The notes below the pieces were generated by a model. That model did not search any database, had not been told where the DNA came from, and saw only the letters and a program-made list of their open reading frames with translations. Both the position numbers and the translations under genes were made by a program. From JBBIOU01 sp037443205 (lineage in GTDB: Bacteria > Bacteroidota > Bacteroidia > Flavobacteriales_D > UBA2798), in assembly GCA_037443205.1 (NCBI GenBank), contig JBBIOU010000016.1, forward strand, positions 11,247 to 75,246: 64,000 nucleotides of DNA, given 5' to 3'. Shown here piece after piece: positions 43,462 through 53,700 of the stretch (its first letter is position 1; each line of letters begins with the position of its first letter).

Positions 43462-44073
43462 TTATTTAATTTTTTTTTCTAATTGGGAAATATATTTCAT
43501 TCCCTTCTCGCTTAAAATGCCTCTTAGGTGATAGCGCATGTATTCTACATATACATCGCCAAAATTAAACTGTGCGGGCGGAAACAAGTCTCCGTCAAAA
43601 ATTATGTCCAGGCGGGCCACAAACACCCGGGCAATAATGTCAGGATTTAAGTCTTTTCTATAGAATCCTTCTTTCATACCTCTGCTTAGGTTCTTCATGA
43701 TAGTGCCCATCACGTGTCTGCGTTTATGCTCCTGAAATATTTGCCAGGCTTCGGGATAATATTTTTCCAAATCATAATGTATGGAGGGATGTATAGAGGC
43801 TACCTTACCCGTCATGTGCTTTACGATTTCCAATGTTTCGTCTATTGCATTTTTACTATGTTTTACTATATTGCAAACACATGTTTCATCTTCCTGACAT
43901 TCTTGTTTCATCACTTTAGTAACCAAATCGCTTTTATCGGTAACATAATTGTAAAGTGTTTTTTTCGACATTTTAAGTTCACGGGCAATGTCGTCCATGG
44001 TAACGCTTTTAATGCCGTATCGCATAAAAATTTTTTTTATGCTGATAAGCAAATCATCTATATTCATTTCCAT
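43462..44073 (-). CDS. TetR-family repressor of the efflux operon
   Basis: 203 residues from the ATG at 44073 (MEMNIDDLL); a second ATG two codons later is equally possible. The longer upstream frame includes the promoter and is rejected. The HTH is residues 20-60 (YGIKSVTMDDIARELKMSKKTLYNYVTDK). The C-terminal ligand domain has no recognised specificity; it contains a local CxxxxxCVC (QECQEDETCVCNIV). As the first gene of the efflux operon, it is probably autoregulatory through the palindrome at 44119-44145. Confidence 0.9.
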   Translation of the reverse strand: MEMNIDDLLISIKKIFMRYGIKSVTMDDIARELKMSKKTLYNYVTDKSDLVTKVMKQECQEDETCVCNIVKHSKNAIDETLEIVKHMTGKVASIHPSIHYDLEKYYPEAWQIFQEHKRRHVMGTIMKNLSRGMKEGFYRKDLNPDIIARVFVARLDIIFDGDLFPPAQFNFGDVYVEYMRYHLRGILSEKGMKYISQLEKKIK

Positions 44074-44093
44074 AGGAATTATTTTTTCCGGGG

Positions 44094-44101
44094 CAAATGT
44101 A
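44094..44101 (-). promoter_or_regulatory. -7 promoter element of the efflux operon
   Basis: Minus strand TACATTTG, 20 bases before the ATG at 44073. A TTG upstream with a 21-base spacer lies within the palindrome described next. Confidence 0.6.
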
Positions 44102-44118
44102 ATACTAAAAACACACAA

Positions 44119-44145
44119 GAAACAATTTATATATAAAAATGTTTC
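44119..44145. promoter_or_regulatory. Candidate TetR operator
   Basis: An imperfect 27-bp palindrome GAAACA-A-TTTATATATAAA-AA-TGTTTC: perfect 6-bp outer arms and a perfect 12-bp centre. It overlaps the expected -33 region of the operon promoter, the usual place for autorepression. Confidence 0.6.
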
Positions 44146-44276
44146 CTATGTATAAAATGTGTTTTTTGGTCGATATATCTGTATGATAAACCGATGAATA
44201 AAACCGAATTACATCTTAGCATGCTTAATTCGGGTAAAGCAAAGAAAGTTGCGAGAGAAGGATGAAAAAACCGAAA

Positions 44277-45650
44277 CTATCTTTTGATGATAAACTTTTG
44301 TGTAAGCTCGCCTTTAAGCGAACGCACTTTAATGAAATAAACCCCTTCTGAGAGTGTTGAAACATCTAATTGTTTAGTGTATGTTTGTATATTTCCGTTT
44401 TGCAATAGTTTACCGGCAACATCAAATAACTCAAAATAACTGCCTGCAATAAGTTCGTTACCGTTAATGGATATATAATCAGTAGCGGGGTTAGGTATAA
44501 TACTAAAAGAGAGTATGTCGGTTTCATTTACTGCCATACCAACGGGGCAAATTTTTCTGATTTTTCCATTGCTGGTATAACCGCCTTCCATAGCTAAAAT
44601 GCATCCATCCGGGCTTTGCTTAAGGGTAGTTAATTGTGCAATATCGAGCATGAGTGTGCGCGACACAAAGCCGTTCCATGCGGGGGGATTGCTTAGTGTA
44701 ATATCGTATATTCTGCCATAATCGTTATCGGCAACTAATAAATGTCCTTGCAAATTAGGCATCAGCGAATGATTATAAACCATAATTCCGGTTACAGCCG
44801 GAAGCGGTGAGCCCCATACTTCGATAGGCGCAATAAAGTTAGGGTTAGAGCAAGTACCGGAAATTCCTTCGCATTGGGGCCAGCCGTAATTTCCTCCTTT
44901 TACAATTTGGTTTACCTCATCATAAGTATTTTGTCCGTTTTCTGAGGCATATAAGGAATCGTTTATAGGGCTGAAACAAAAGTCGAAAGAATTGCGCAAA
45001 CCATAAGCCCAAATTCTGTCGTCATTGCCATTGGTGGGGTTACCGTCATCATAAAAGGGATTGTCTGCCGGTGCTGCTCCGGTAAATTTATTGATGCGTA
45101 ATATTTTTCCACAGGGGTTAGTAAGCAATTGTGAATTAGCAGGTGTAGCCCTATCGCCTAAGGTGATATATAAATGGGTGGTATCCGATGGTCTGAAGTG
45201 TATATTTCCGCCCGTATGATTCCCTGCTGTAAAAGGGTCGGCATAGTTAAAAATAATTACAGGGTTAGTTCCCTGATTGTTTACTTCGGTAAAACGCACA
45301 ACCCTGATTCTGGCAGGGCTTTTATGATTATAAAACACATAAACATAATGATTGCTGTTAAAATTAGGGTCTATAGCTACACCTAAAACACCTCTTTCAA
45401 AAACCACTTCGGTTGAATCGGTGAAGTTCCAGAATGTGTTTAATAAATTACCATTTGCTGCGTCATAAACATTTACAAATGCATCTACTGCATTGCCCGA
45501 AGATCCTCCTTTAAGCGCCACAAAAAAACGCCCGTCAGTAGTCATATCAAACGATACGGGTTGCACTAAGCCCGTTACCAAATTGGTAATATTGTATTGT
45601 GCTTTTGCGTAAAAAGGGAAGCATAGCAATGCCAGAAAGATTTTTTTCAT
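44277..45650 (-). CDS. PQQ-dependent sugar dehydrogenase-like propeller with T9SS sorting domain
   Basis: 457 residues. Signal peptide to YAKAQ-18, then a six-bladed propeller of the glucose/sorbosone dehydrogenase family: ERGVLGVAIDPNFNSNHYVYVFYNH, GNHTGGNIHFRPSDTTHLYI, YGLRNSFDFCFSP, ENGQNTYDEVNQIVKGGNYGWP. The last 75 residues (IPNPATDYISING to KFIIKR) are a type A sorting domain, so it goes to the cell surface. It oxidises sugars or related alcohols with PQQ if the cofactor site is intact, which I could not verify. Own promoter; adjacent to the MauG/MbnP cluster. Confidence 0.85.
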   Translation of the reverse strand: MKKIFLALLCFPFYAKAQYNITNLVTGLVQPVSFDMTTDGRFFVALKGGSSGNAVDAFVNVYDAANGNLLNTFWNFTDSTEVVFERGVLGVAIDPNFNSNHYVYVFYNHKSPARIRVVRFTEVNNQGTNPVIIFNYADPFTAGNHTGGNIHFRPSDTTHLYITLGDRATPANSQLLTNPCGKILRINKFTGAAPADNPFYDDGNPTNGNDDRIWAYGLRNSFDFCFSPINDSLYASENGQNTYDEVNQIVKGGNYGWPQCEGISGTCSNPNFIAPIEVWGSPLPAVTGIMVYNHSLMPNLQGHLLVADNDYGRIYDITLSNPPAWNGFVSRTLMLDIAQLTTLKQSPDGCILAMEGGYTSNGKIRKICPVGMAVNETDILSFSIIPNPATDYISINGNELIAGSYFELFDVAGKLLQNGNIQTYTKQLDVSTLSEGVYFIKVRSLKGELTQKFIIKR

Positions 45651-45673
45651 AGAGAGTTATTGATGATTGTTTT

Positions 45674-45681
45674 CAAATGTA
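45674..45681 (-). promoter_or_regulatory. -7 promoter element for the PQQ-type dehydrogenase
   Basis: Minus strand TACATTTG, 23 bases before the ATG at 45650. Confidence 0.55.
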
Positions 45682-45707
45682 TTATTTATTTAATCAGAAT
45701 GATAAAA

Positions 45708-46781
45708 TCAATTAGGATGTGGGTTACTAAACTTAGGGTTAGTTAAAAACTCATGGTCGGTTAAAGTTAACAGAAAAGCTTTAAGTTGGGCTTTTTCGGG
45801 ATTGGTAAGCAGTACTCCGCCATCATTTACAAATTTCATGAGCGGGTCTATGGTAGCAGAATTCACTAACCCTTCACTGTAATGATTAATCACCTCATCC
45901 AGGGTATTAAATCTACCGTCATGCATATACGGTCCGCTCACTTCAATATTACGCAAAGTAGGAATTCTAAATCTGCCCATATCAGCAGCATTGCCGGTTA
46001 CTCCGCCCCTTCCTAAATCACTAAATGTAGCATCCAGACCGTTGTTCGAGAAAAAATTAGACATAAACAATGGTTTGTTGTGGCAATGAAAGCAATCGGC
46101 ACCTGACATGAAATTTGGTTGTTTGTCGCGCATGAAGAGTTCCATGCCGCTAAATTCCTGTTGGGTTAAAACCACTTCGCCCCTGAGGTATTTATCAAAC
46201 TTTGAGTTGGCTGAAATGAGTGTTCTTAAAAACTGTGCAATAGCTTTCGAAACCAAAACTGAGTCAATATTATAAGTGCCGAATGCCTGAAAAAACATTT
46301 TTCTGTATTTGGGGCTTTCGTTGAGTTTACGTTCTACTTCATGCCAGGTTGTATTCATTTCGATGGGATTGCGCACCGGTTCAAAAATTTGTTGCTCGAG
46401 GCTTTGTGCCCTACCATCCCAAAAAAAAGATGTTTGGTAAGCTAAGTTAGTTAATACCATCGAATTTCTGGTACCTTCTGCTCCGGTAATTCCTTTGCTG
46501 AATCGTTGCGGGTCGCTGAAATTAAATTGTTGTTGGTGGCAGGTAGCACACGACATGGTATTGTCGTCCGAAAGCATTTTTTCGTAAAATAAATGCCGAC
46601 CTAATTCAACTCCTTCAACGGTTAGCGGGTTATCGGGTGGAATAACAGGTTGAGGAAAACCTTGCGGCAACTCTAAAACATAAGGGGTGGGTTTATCGGG
46701 TTCCAGTTGTGCATCGCGCTTGCAAGAATACAAAACCATTAAAATTATTAAAAGGCGATATATGTATTTTGCAGGCATCAT
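45708..46781 (-). CDS. MauG/cytochrome-c-peroxidase-family dihaem lipoprotein
   Basis: 357 residues. Lipobox LYSC near residue 20. Two haem-c motifs: C78-AT-C81-H82 and C230-FH-C233-H234. Segments HLFYEKMLSDDNTMSC, FWDGRAQSLEQQ and RIPTLRNIEVSGPYMHDGRF are typical of the family, which includes bacterial cytochrome c peroxidases, MauG and the MbnH enzymes that convert a Trp of MbnP to kynurenine. Overlaps the second dihaem gene by 4 bases. Confidence 0.92.
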   Translation of the reverse strand: MMPAKYIYRLLIILMVLYSCKRDAQLEPDKPTPYVLELPQGFPQPVIPPDNPLTVEGVELGRHLFYEKMLSDDNTMSCATCHQQQFNFSDPQRFSKGITGAEGTRNSMVLTNLAYQTSFFWDGRAQSLEQQIFEPVRNPIEMNTTWHEVERKLNESPKYRKMFFQAFGTYNIDSVLVSKAIAQFLRTLISANSKFDKYLRGEVVLTQQEFSGMELFMRDKQPNFMSGADCFHCHNKPLFMSNFFSNNGLDATFSDLGRGGVTGNAADMGRFRIPTLRNIEVSGPYMHDGRFNTLDEVINHYSEGLVNSATIDPLMKFVNDGGVLLTNPEKAQLKAFLLTLTDHEFLTNPKFSNPHPN

Positions 46782-47788
46782 TTTTTATATTGTTCGTTGT
46801 TTACAAATTTACTATCATTTAACGAATTTAAAAAACTTATTAATGATTTTTTATCCTCCTGTGTAAGGTAAAAACCTTTAATAAGATTACTTTTTAGCGG
46901 ATGGTTTTGGCCACCGGAAGCATAATGATCAACAACTTCTTCGAGAGTTTGTTTGCTGCCATCGTGCATATAAGGTGCCGTATAGCCAATATTTCGCAAA
47001 GATGGAACTCTGAATTTGCCATTATCAAGACTGTCGGTTGTTATGCGCTGACGTCCGGGATCGTTGTAATGCAAATACAGTCCGTTATTTTGAAAAGTTC
47101 CATTGGTAAAGTTAAAACCGCTATGGCAAGCTGAGCAATTTAAACTGTCAGAAAAAAATAATTCTTTTCCCCTTAATTCGCTTGCATTTAAATAACCCTT
47201 TCGATACAGGTAATCATCGTAGCGCGAATAACCCGATATAAGCGTTCTTTCGAAAGCCGCCAGTGCTCTGGTAATGACATAAGGATCGGGTTTACGGCCA
47301 TAAGCTAATTCGCTTAATTTTTGATATTGGATATTATTAGCCACGCGTTTGGCTGCATGCAAAATATTAAAATCCATTTCGTTGTGGTCTTCGATAGGGG
47401 CAAGCACCTGTAGTTCTATAGTAGGCACTCCGCCATCGCGCATAAAGGAATTTTGATAGGCCAGATTTTGTAGCGGGGGTGCATTTCTGATACTCATTCT
47501 TGCTTCAATACCTTTACTCAATGGCAATGCATCAGTAAATGCTTTTTCGGGATGATGGCAATGGGCACAACTAATGGTTGAATCGCGTGATAAGATGGGA
47601 TCGTAAAACAACATTTTACCTAACAGTACCCTTGTATTGGTGAGTTGATTATCTTCGGGTATTGAAGGCTGCGGAAATCCTTGTGGAATATTTAATGTAT
47701 AAGTATCTGAACTATGTAGGTTTTCAATGATATTATTACAAGCAGAAAATAAAAATATCAGCAGCGATATGTAAATTATTTTATACAC
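46778..47788 (-). CDS. MauG/cytochrome-c-peroxidase-family dihaem lipoprotein, second copy
   Basis: 336 residues, lipobox LFSAC near residue 17. Two haem-c motifs are CAHCH (about 79) and CSACH (about 218). LAYQNSFMRDGGVPTIELQV and RVPSLRNIGYTAPYMHDGSK parallel the first copy, with which it shares roughly a third to a half of residues by eye. It is coupled to the first copy (4-base overlap) and follows the MbnP gene by 8 bases. Oxidation of the partner lipoproteins is inferred from the neighbourhood. Confidence 0.92.
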   Translation of the reverse strand: MYKIIYISLLIFLFSACNNIIENLHSSDTYTLNIPQGFPQPSIPEDNQLTNTRVLLGKMLFYDPILSRDSTISCAHCHHPEKAFTDALPLSKGIEARMSIRNAPPLQNLAYQNSFMRDGGVPTIELQVLAPIEDHNEMDFNILHAAKRVANNIQYQKLSELAYGRKPDPYVITRALAAFERTLISGYSRYDDYLYRKGYLNASELRGKELFFSDSLNCSACHSGFNFTNGTFQNNGLYLHYNDPGRQRITTDSLDNGKFRVPSLRNIGYTAPYMHDGSKQTLEEVVDHYASGGQNHPLKSNLIKGFYLTQEDKKSLISFLNSLNDSKFVNNEQYKK

Positions 47789-47796
47789 ATTATAAC

Positions 47797-48579
47797 TTAC
47801 TCTAATGTAAATATACCTACCGATATATCTGCTACACGCGTTCCTAATGATGTAACGGTAAAAGCATGGAGCGAGTGATCAGTTTTTAAATCAAGGGTAT
47901 CGTTTGTGTTATAAAAAAACTTATCAATATTAAAAACTAAATTCAGGTTAGTAGTGTTTCCTGTAGTAATAGTAAAAGGATGGTTATATAATTCTACTTC
48001 TCTGTATAAAGCATTGTTGCCGGTATGAAAGGAGAATAACAAATCATGGTTGCCCGAGAGTGGCGAAGCAGTATCAACGCGGCCTTCAAACTTCATAAAA
48101 ATATATCCGGTATTCCAGTTCCAGTGCATATCCTGCGCCTGATTGATGCTTAGCGGGTGGTCGGGAGCTAAAACGGTTGGGTCGGAATTGTTTTTATCGG
48201 GCCCGACTCCAATACCAAATTTTATTCCCTGGTAATTACCTGGTTGTACTTCGGCAGTAAAGCTTGGATTACCGTTGATAAAGTCTATCTTGGCGGCATC
48301 TTTAAACTGCGTCTCCATGCCGGCCTGTGTTTTGGTGCGCAAATCGTAGAGAAAAAATTTAAGTACCTCAACTTGTACACTGTAGCCGGAAATATTTATA
48401 ACCGATTGAGCCTGGTTGATTGTATAGGGCTGGCCATTAAACTTTGCTATTAAATTTACTTTTAATGTGCCGTTGTTGTTAGTTGGTTGCGGTTCGGGTT
48501 CGGTAGCCGGTTTTTTACAGGCCAACAACAGTAGCGCAAGCGCTACTGTTGTTACCATTGTATTTTTTGTTGTATTCAT
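47797..48579 (-). CDS. MbnP-family copper-binding-type lipoprotein (1)
   Basis: 260 residues, lipobox LLLLACKK near residue 21. The body shows the MbnP pattern: VNISGYSVQVEVLKFFLYDL, NYQGIKFGIGVGPD, HPLSINQAQDMHWNWNTGY and FKFEGR-like FMKFEGR. In methanotrophs MbnP/CorA binds copper via a kynurenine made from tryptophan by the MauG-like partner. Conserved Trp residues are present in MHWNWNTGY. No proof of copper here. Co-transcribed with the two dihaem proteins and the second MbnP. Confidence 0.87.
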   Translation of the reverse strand: MNTTKNTMVTTVALALLLLACKKPATEPEPQPTNNNGTLKVNLIAKFNGQPYTINQAQSVINISGYSVQVEVLKFFLYDLRTKTQAGMETQFKDAAKIDFINGNPSFTAEVQPGNYQGIKFGIGVGPDKNNSDPTVLAPDHPLSINQAQDMHWNWNTGYIFMKFEGRVDTASPLSGNHDLLFSFHTGNNALYREVELYNHPFTITTGNTTNLNLVFNIDKFFYNTNDTLDLKTDHSLHAFTVTSLGTRVADISVGIFTLE

Positions 48580-48589
48580 ATTAATAAGT

Positions 48590-49345
48590 TTATTGCAAGG
48601 AAAATGCTGTGGGTATATTAATTTTTATAGCATTAGCCAAATTCATATTATCCATGGTGTGGGTTTGGGTTGCAGGGCTTGCCATATCAACACCGGTAAA
48701 GAACTTGCTGTAATCTATTTTGATGTTTACTTTATTATCGTTGTTGGCAATAACTTCTACATGTGCATTTAAATAAACGGTGGCCAACATAGCATCCATA
48801 CCAATATGAAAACTAAACGGAGATTCGGGTATGTTGTCTGCATCTCTGTCTGCCACACCTTCTAATACCAAAAAGCGGTAGCCTGTGCTCCAACTCCAAT
48901 GCATGCTTGGAGTCTGTGGTGAAAGCGCACTCTCTGCGGGATATGTAGTGGGATCAGAATGATTGGTGGCGCTGTCTACACCCACAAAAAAACTTAATCC
49001 GTGTAAATGATTGTCTGAAGGCACTCCCAATGGATATTCCTGTGTAGTCGGGCGAATAATAAAATATTTACCGGGCACAAAAATGGCATTACTGTCGTGA
49101 TCAAAAAATTTTACGTTACTGAGGTAAAATTCTGCACGGGCAATCTGATAAACGGTGCCATAATCATCGGTATAATTAGTGTTAAACTGAAAATTGTTGG
49201 CCCCATGCATAAAACTAAATTTTAAAGTAACCGTAGCTGAAGAATTGTTGCTTGAATGGTTATGATCGTCATGATTGTGATGATCTTTTTTACAAGCAAA
49301 AATTACAAGGGCAAGGCTTAGTATTATAATATTGATTAATTTCAT
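48590..49345 (-). CDS. MbnP-family lipoprotein (2) with His-rich N-terminus
   Basis: 251 residues, lipobox VIFAC near residue 18 followed by KKDHHNHDDHNHSS, a likely metal-binding stretch. The MbnP body repeats the pattern of copy 1: YQIARAEFYLSNVKFFDHDS, GLSFFVGVDSATN, PSMHWSWSTGYRFLVLEG and a closing YSKFFTGVDM. Ten bases upstream of copy 1. Its His-rich tail and partner enzymes suggest a role in copper or iron handling at the outer membrane. Confidence 0.87.
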   Translation of the reverse strand: MKLINIIILSLALVIFACKKDHHNHDDHNHSSNNSSATVTLKFSFMHGANNFQFNTNYTDDYGTVYQIARAEFYLSNVKFFDHDSNAIFVPGKYFIIRPTTQEYPLGVPSDNHLHGLSFFVGVDSATNHSDPTTYPAESALSPQTPSMHWSWSTGYRFLVLEGVADRDADNIPESPFSFHIGMDAMLATVYLNAHVEVIANNDNKVNIKIDYSKFFTGVDMASPATQTHTMDNMNLANAIKINIPTAFSLQ

Positions 49346-49383
49346 GTTATTGAGATTTTAAAGTTAAACATTTTTTTAAATTA

Positions 49384-50322
49384 TTAAAAATTGTAATTTA
49401 ACTGACAAACAAAACGGTTAACAACGGGTATTTGGGTGTAATGAAAATAGTTGGCCAGCGCGGGTTGATAAAGTGCTGAAAACGAAAACCTTTCATTCCA
49501 GAATATATCCGCTCCGCCCGATAAAAAGACGACTGTTCCACCTGTATTGTTTTGTAAAATTCCGTTTACGGCATCTTTCATTGCGTGTTCGGCATATATT
49601 CCCATATTAGGCATAATTACCCATTGCTTCTTAAACGAAAATTTATAAAAAAGATTTACATTTTCGTTAAAAGTATGTCCGTAACGGTAGGCTTCGGTGC
49701 CCCGGGTGTTAAATTTAGCTGATACAGCTGTATTGATACCCATTTTATTCAAAAACAATACCTGATATTCTGTTCTGGCAATGCCATCCCAGCTTCCGGT
49801 AGAAGCCTGCATATCTAAATCGGCTTGCACACCTTTATATGTGATGTTTTTAAAACCGCTGGGTATTTTTAGTCCTATACCAAACGCTAATCTATGAATA
49901 ATTTTTTCGTTGTTAGATGGCTTTAAAAACTGAATGTGTGGTAACAACATTATATCCCCCAATCCCCAGCAGTCATATTGAGTAACTTTATTAATGCTTC
50001 GGTAATTATTAACAACCGGAGTAGAAATAAACAGGTATATATTATCATTAAAAAAATACCTGGCTCTCAACTCATAAACATTATAAAGTTCTTTTATTTC
50101 TGACTGCGGGTTTAGCTCCGGCAGATGCCCGCTGTGCCGGTATTGTATGCCTCGTGTTTCATTTTGCAAAAAGCCATGCAAATACCTGTTTCTAAAAACC
50201 AAACCCACAAAATGTTTTTTATCATTGGGGTTGATACCATTAAATACATTACAAATATCGCAGGCGTTAAGATTAAAATGAAACAAAAGCATTACAAAAA
50301 ATAATGCTTTTGTTATTTTCAT
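49384..50322 (-). CDS. Outer-membrane beta-barrel of the MbnP/MauG cluster
   Basis: 312 residues. Signal peptide, then CDICNVFNGINPNDKKHFVG, a conserved Cys pair at the mature N-terminus, and strands such as HRLAFGIGLKIPSG, RTEYQVLFLNKMGINTAVS and a C-terminal CQLNYNF ending in Phe, as in outer-membrane barrels. The family name is not certain to me (Phenol_MetA_deg-like or generic transporter annotations are possible). Located 38 bases upstream of the MbnP genes in the same unit. Confidence 0.65.
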   Translation of the reverse strand: MKITKALFFVMLLFHFNLNACDICNVFNGINPNDKKHFVGLVFRNRYLHGFLQNETRGIQYRHSGHLPELNPQSEIKELYNVYELRARYFFNDNIYLFISTPVVNNYRSINKVTQYDCWGLGDIMLLPHIQFLKPSNNEKIIHRLAFGIGLKIPSGFKNITYKGVQADLDMQASTGSWDGIARTEYQVLFLNKMGINTAVSAKFNTRGTEAYRYGHTFNENVNLFYKFSFKKQWVIMPNMGIYAEHAMKDAVNGILQNNTGGTVVFLSGGADIFWNERFSFSALYQPALANYFHYTQIPVVNRFVCQLNYNF

Positions 50323-50364
50323 AAAAATTGATTAATAAATTATTACTGAGTTAAAACGGAAAAC

Positions 50365-50733
50365 TCAGGCAGCCGGTGGTTTATCGGCTTTATATATCAA
50401 CGCGGGTATTAAGCGGATAAAATTTACAGATATTAATTTTTTATAGCGGCATGGAATATTAAAATTTTCTGTAGCATCAATAAAATAATCCTGATCGGGG
50501 AATGCCGGCTGAAAATTATTTTCTTTTTCGTTCTTTTGGGTTGCATTAATTTGTTTGGCAATAAAACATTTACCATTGCATTTAAGTTTAGGTTTATTTA
50601 CATTGATGCAGTTAATTAACGCTGTTTGCGGAGCAATATATGTATAATGCAAGGCTATAAGGCTTTTAATAAAAAACAATACTACCCCAATACTAATAAA
50701 AAAATATGTTGTTATTTTTTTAATTTTACTCAC
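50365..50733 (-). CDS. Small membrane-anchored protein with CxxxC, first gene of the metal cluster
   Basis: 122 residues from the GTG at 50733, chosen because TACTTTTG ends 4 bases before it; an upstream ATG would overlap the divergent helicase gene. One N-terminal hydrophobic helix (ITTYFFISIGVVLFFIKSLI) is followed by LINCINVNKPKLKCNGKCFIAKQI, a three-cysteine segment, and a C-terminal tail. Similar short proteins accompany metal-uptake genes in Bacteroidota in my recollection, but no function is known. Shares orientation with the barrel, MbnP and MauG genes. Confidence 0.65.
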   Translation of the reverse strand: MSKIKKITTYFFISIGVVLFFIKSLIALHYTYIAPQTALINCINVNKPKLKCNGKCFIAKQINATQKNEKENNFQPAFPDQDYFIDATENFNIPCRYKKLISVNFIRLIPALIYKADKPPAA

Positions 50734-50737
50734 TATA

Positions 50738-50745
50738 CAAAAGTA
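50738..50745 (-). promoter_or_regulatory. -7 promoter element 4 nt before a GTG start
   Basis: Minus strand TACTTTTG, then TATA, then the GTG at 50733. Probable promoter of the MauG/MbnP unit. Confidence 0.6.
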
Positions 50746-50773
50746 ATTAAAAAATATAATATAAACACAACCG

Positions 50774-53700
50774 ATGAGTAAAAATTTTGTTGTATATGCC
50801 TCTTCGGCCGGGTCGGGTAAAACATACACTCTGGTTAAAGAATACCTTTCGCTTTGCTTAAAAAATAATAACCCGTTTTACTTTTCTAAAATACTGGCTA
50901 TAACTTTTACAAATGCTGCCGCATCAGAAATGAAACAAAGAGTTATAGATACATTGAAACAACTTGCTGAGGCCGATGAGAGCGATGAAATACTGGCAGA
51001 TTATGCCCAACATACAGGTTTAAACAGGTCAGAAATAAAAAGCAAGGCATATATAATTTATATAAATATTTTATATAACTATTCTCAGTTATCTATCACT
51101 ACCATTGATAAGTTTATGCTGAAAATCATTCGCACTTTTAGCAAAGAACTATATCTGAACCATGATTTTGAAACCGAAACCAATAACACCGAGCTGTTAA
51201 GTATGGCCGTAAAAAGTATGATACAAGACAGCATAAACTATACCGAATTAAATGAATTAATTATAAAATATATACAAACCAAGCTGGATAATGAAAAAGA
51301 CTGGAACATAGAAAAAGAAATATTGAATTTGGGTCAAATAATATTTAAAGAACACAGCCAGGGAGCATTGGATAAACTGCGTGAATTGCATTTTAAAGAC
51401 TTTATTGCTGCTTATCTATATTACACCCGTCAACAAAAACAACTGCTTACCGAAATTAAAGCAATGGCCCGGGAAGGTAAAAAGCTGATTCATGACAAGC
51501 ATTTGCAACCTGATGATTTTCATCAGGGCAAAAGAGGTTTATATGGCTATCTGGAAAAAATAATCAATAAAAATGACTTTAATGAATATGCTGCGAACAG
51601 CTATGTTTTAGAGGCCATAAATCAATATAAAATTGCCCGAAGCAAATTAAATCCTCAAACTGCTGCCATCATAAATTCTATTGCAGCACAACTGCAAAAT
51701 ATACTTTATAAGCTACATAGTTTCTATGAAAATAATATTGCTAAATACAACTTATACGATGAGCTTACCAAAAATATTTATGCTACTGCTTTGCTAAGCG
51801 AAATAAACAAACGTTGCGAAGCAATAAAAAGAGATAATAATTATATTTTAATCAGCGATTTTAATAAACAAATATGGAAGATAGTGCAATATGAGCCGGT
51901 TCCTTATATTTATGAGCGTATAGGCGAACGTTATCATCATTTGCTGATAGATGAATTTCAGGATACTTCCGATTTGCAGTGGAAAAATTTATTGCCATTG
52001 ATTGAAAACAACTTATCAAAAGGTTATTACAATATGCTTGTGGGTGATGCCAAACAAGCCATTTATCGCTGGAGAGACGGAAAAGCCGAACAGTTTATTA
52101 ACCTACCCAAGGTAGATGGAGCCGATGTAAATGCCTTATTAAAAGAAAGAGAAAATGTTTTGCGCAGAGAACACGTAATTAAAACACTTAATACCAACAG
52201 GCGTTCATTAGGGGAAATAATAGATTTTAACAATCGCTTTTTTTTATCAGTAATACAATCCGGTGAAACATATATCCAAAAAATTTTTGAAGGTCACACA
52301 CAGGAAAAAAATAACAAGCCAGGTGGCTATGTTGAAATATACTATTGCAACAAAAAAAATAAAGAAACCGAAGAAAAAGAAGAAGCAGAAAATATAAATG
52401 ATGAAGCTACCACATACACCATCAATACGATTGAAAAATGTTTAAACTCCGGATATAAAGCCTCTGATATTGCTATATTATTAAGAAGTAAAAAAGAAAT
52501 TTCAGATATCGGCATCATACTTAAAAATCTGGGTTATGAAATATATTCGCAAGAGAGTTTGCTGCTAAAAAATTCTCCCGAAGTAAATTTACTCATAGCT
52601 TTTGCTCAATCGGTCTTACACCCCGATGAATCATTTTTTTTATATCAAATTATTATATACTATTATCAAAGTAAAATTTCGCATCACAACTTAGCCGATT
52701 TAATAGCTCAACAACAAGAAAATATAAAAACATACAAATCTATAGACTACCAAAAACTTACCGGAAACAGCAATATCAACCTGAACGAACGCTATTTGTT
52801 ATCGCTTCCTTTATATGAATTTTTTATCAAATTATGCGATATATTTACAATAGACAAAAAAAATATTTATGTTGCTTTTTTTCTCGAAAACATCTTTAAC
52901 CTGCAAAAAAAACAAAACACTTTGTTTGACGTAACCGAATGGTGGGATAAAAACGAACTAGCCGTAATTACCCCTCCCGGTGAAAACAGCATACAATTAA
53001 TGACGATACATAAATCAAAAGGATTACAATTTCCGGTAGTTATTATACCTTCTGCTACATGGGCCGAAAACCTGCACAAACAAAATTTATGGTTAACAGA
53101 TGTTGAGGAAATAAAACCTTTGCCGGCAGCTATTATAAGTCTTGCCAAAGAATATCCCGGTTTGAGTTTTGAAAACTTTATTAAACATGAACGCAACATG
53201 GCAAAATCAGAAAGTCTGAATTTACTGTATGTAGCTTTAACCCGTGCTCAAGAGAGATTATACATGGCTATAACACCCAACAACAGTAATCTGTGTAAAT
53301 ATTTTGATTCATTTTTAAAAAACACACAAAAAAACATAAGCGGCATAGTATATACCCAAGGCAATGAAACCGATAAATTAGAAACAACAAAACCTGTAAA
53401 AAACAGCCGGATAATTTTTGAGTCTGTACCTAAAAATACTTCAACACAAGTAATTTTTAGCACGGCAAACCGAACAGGTAATGATAAGGAACCAACTTCT
53501 GATAAAGCCTTATACGGTAATCTGGTACATGCCTTTATTGCCAAAGGCAATAAAGAAAAAGCCGATAAATTAATGCATAAAATGCTTTTGAGCGGCATAG
53601 ATAAAACCCTTTTAAAAGATGCTTACCACGAATCCATAAACGCCTTCAAACAAATCAACAACATTATTATAAATGAGCAAAAAATACTTTACGAAGCCGA

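Noticed and set aside
3227..50745. Link between the kynurenine-pathway enzymes and kynurenine formation in MbnP
   Set aside because: MbnP kynurenine is made in place from a protein Trp by the dihaem partner; it does not need free kynurenine enzymes, and the loci are 40 kb apart.
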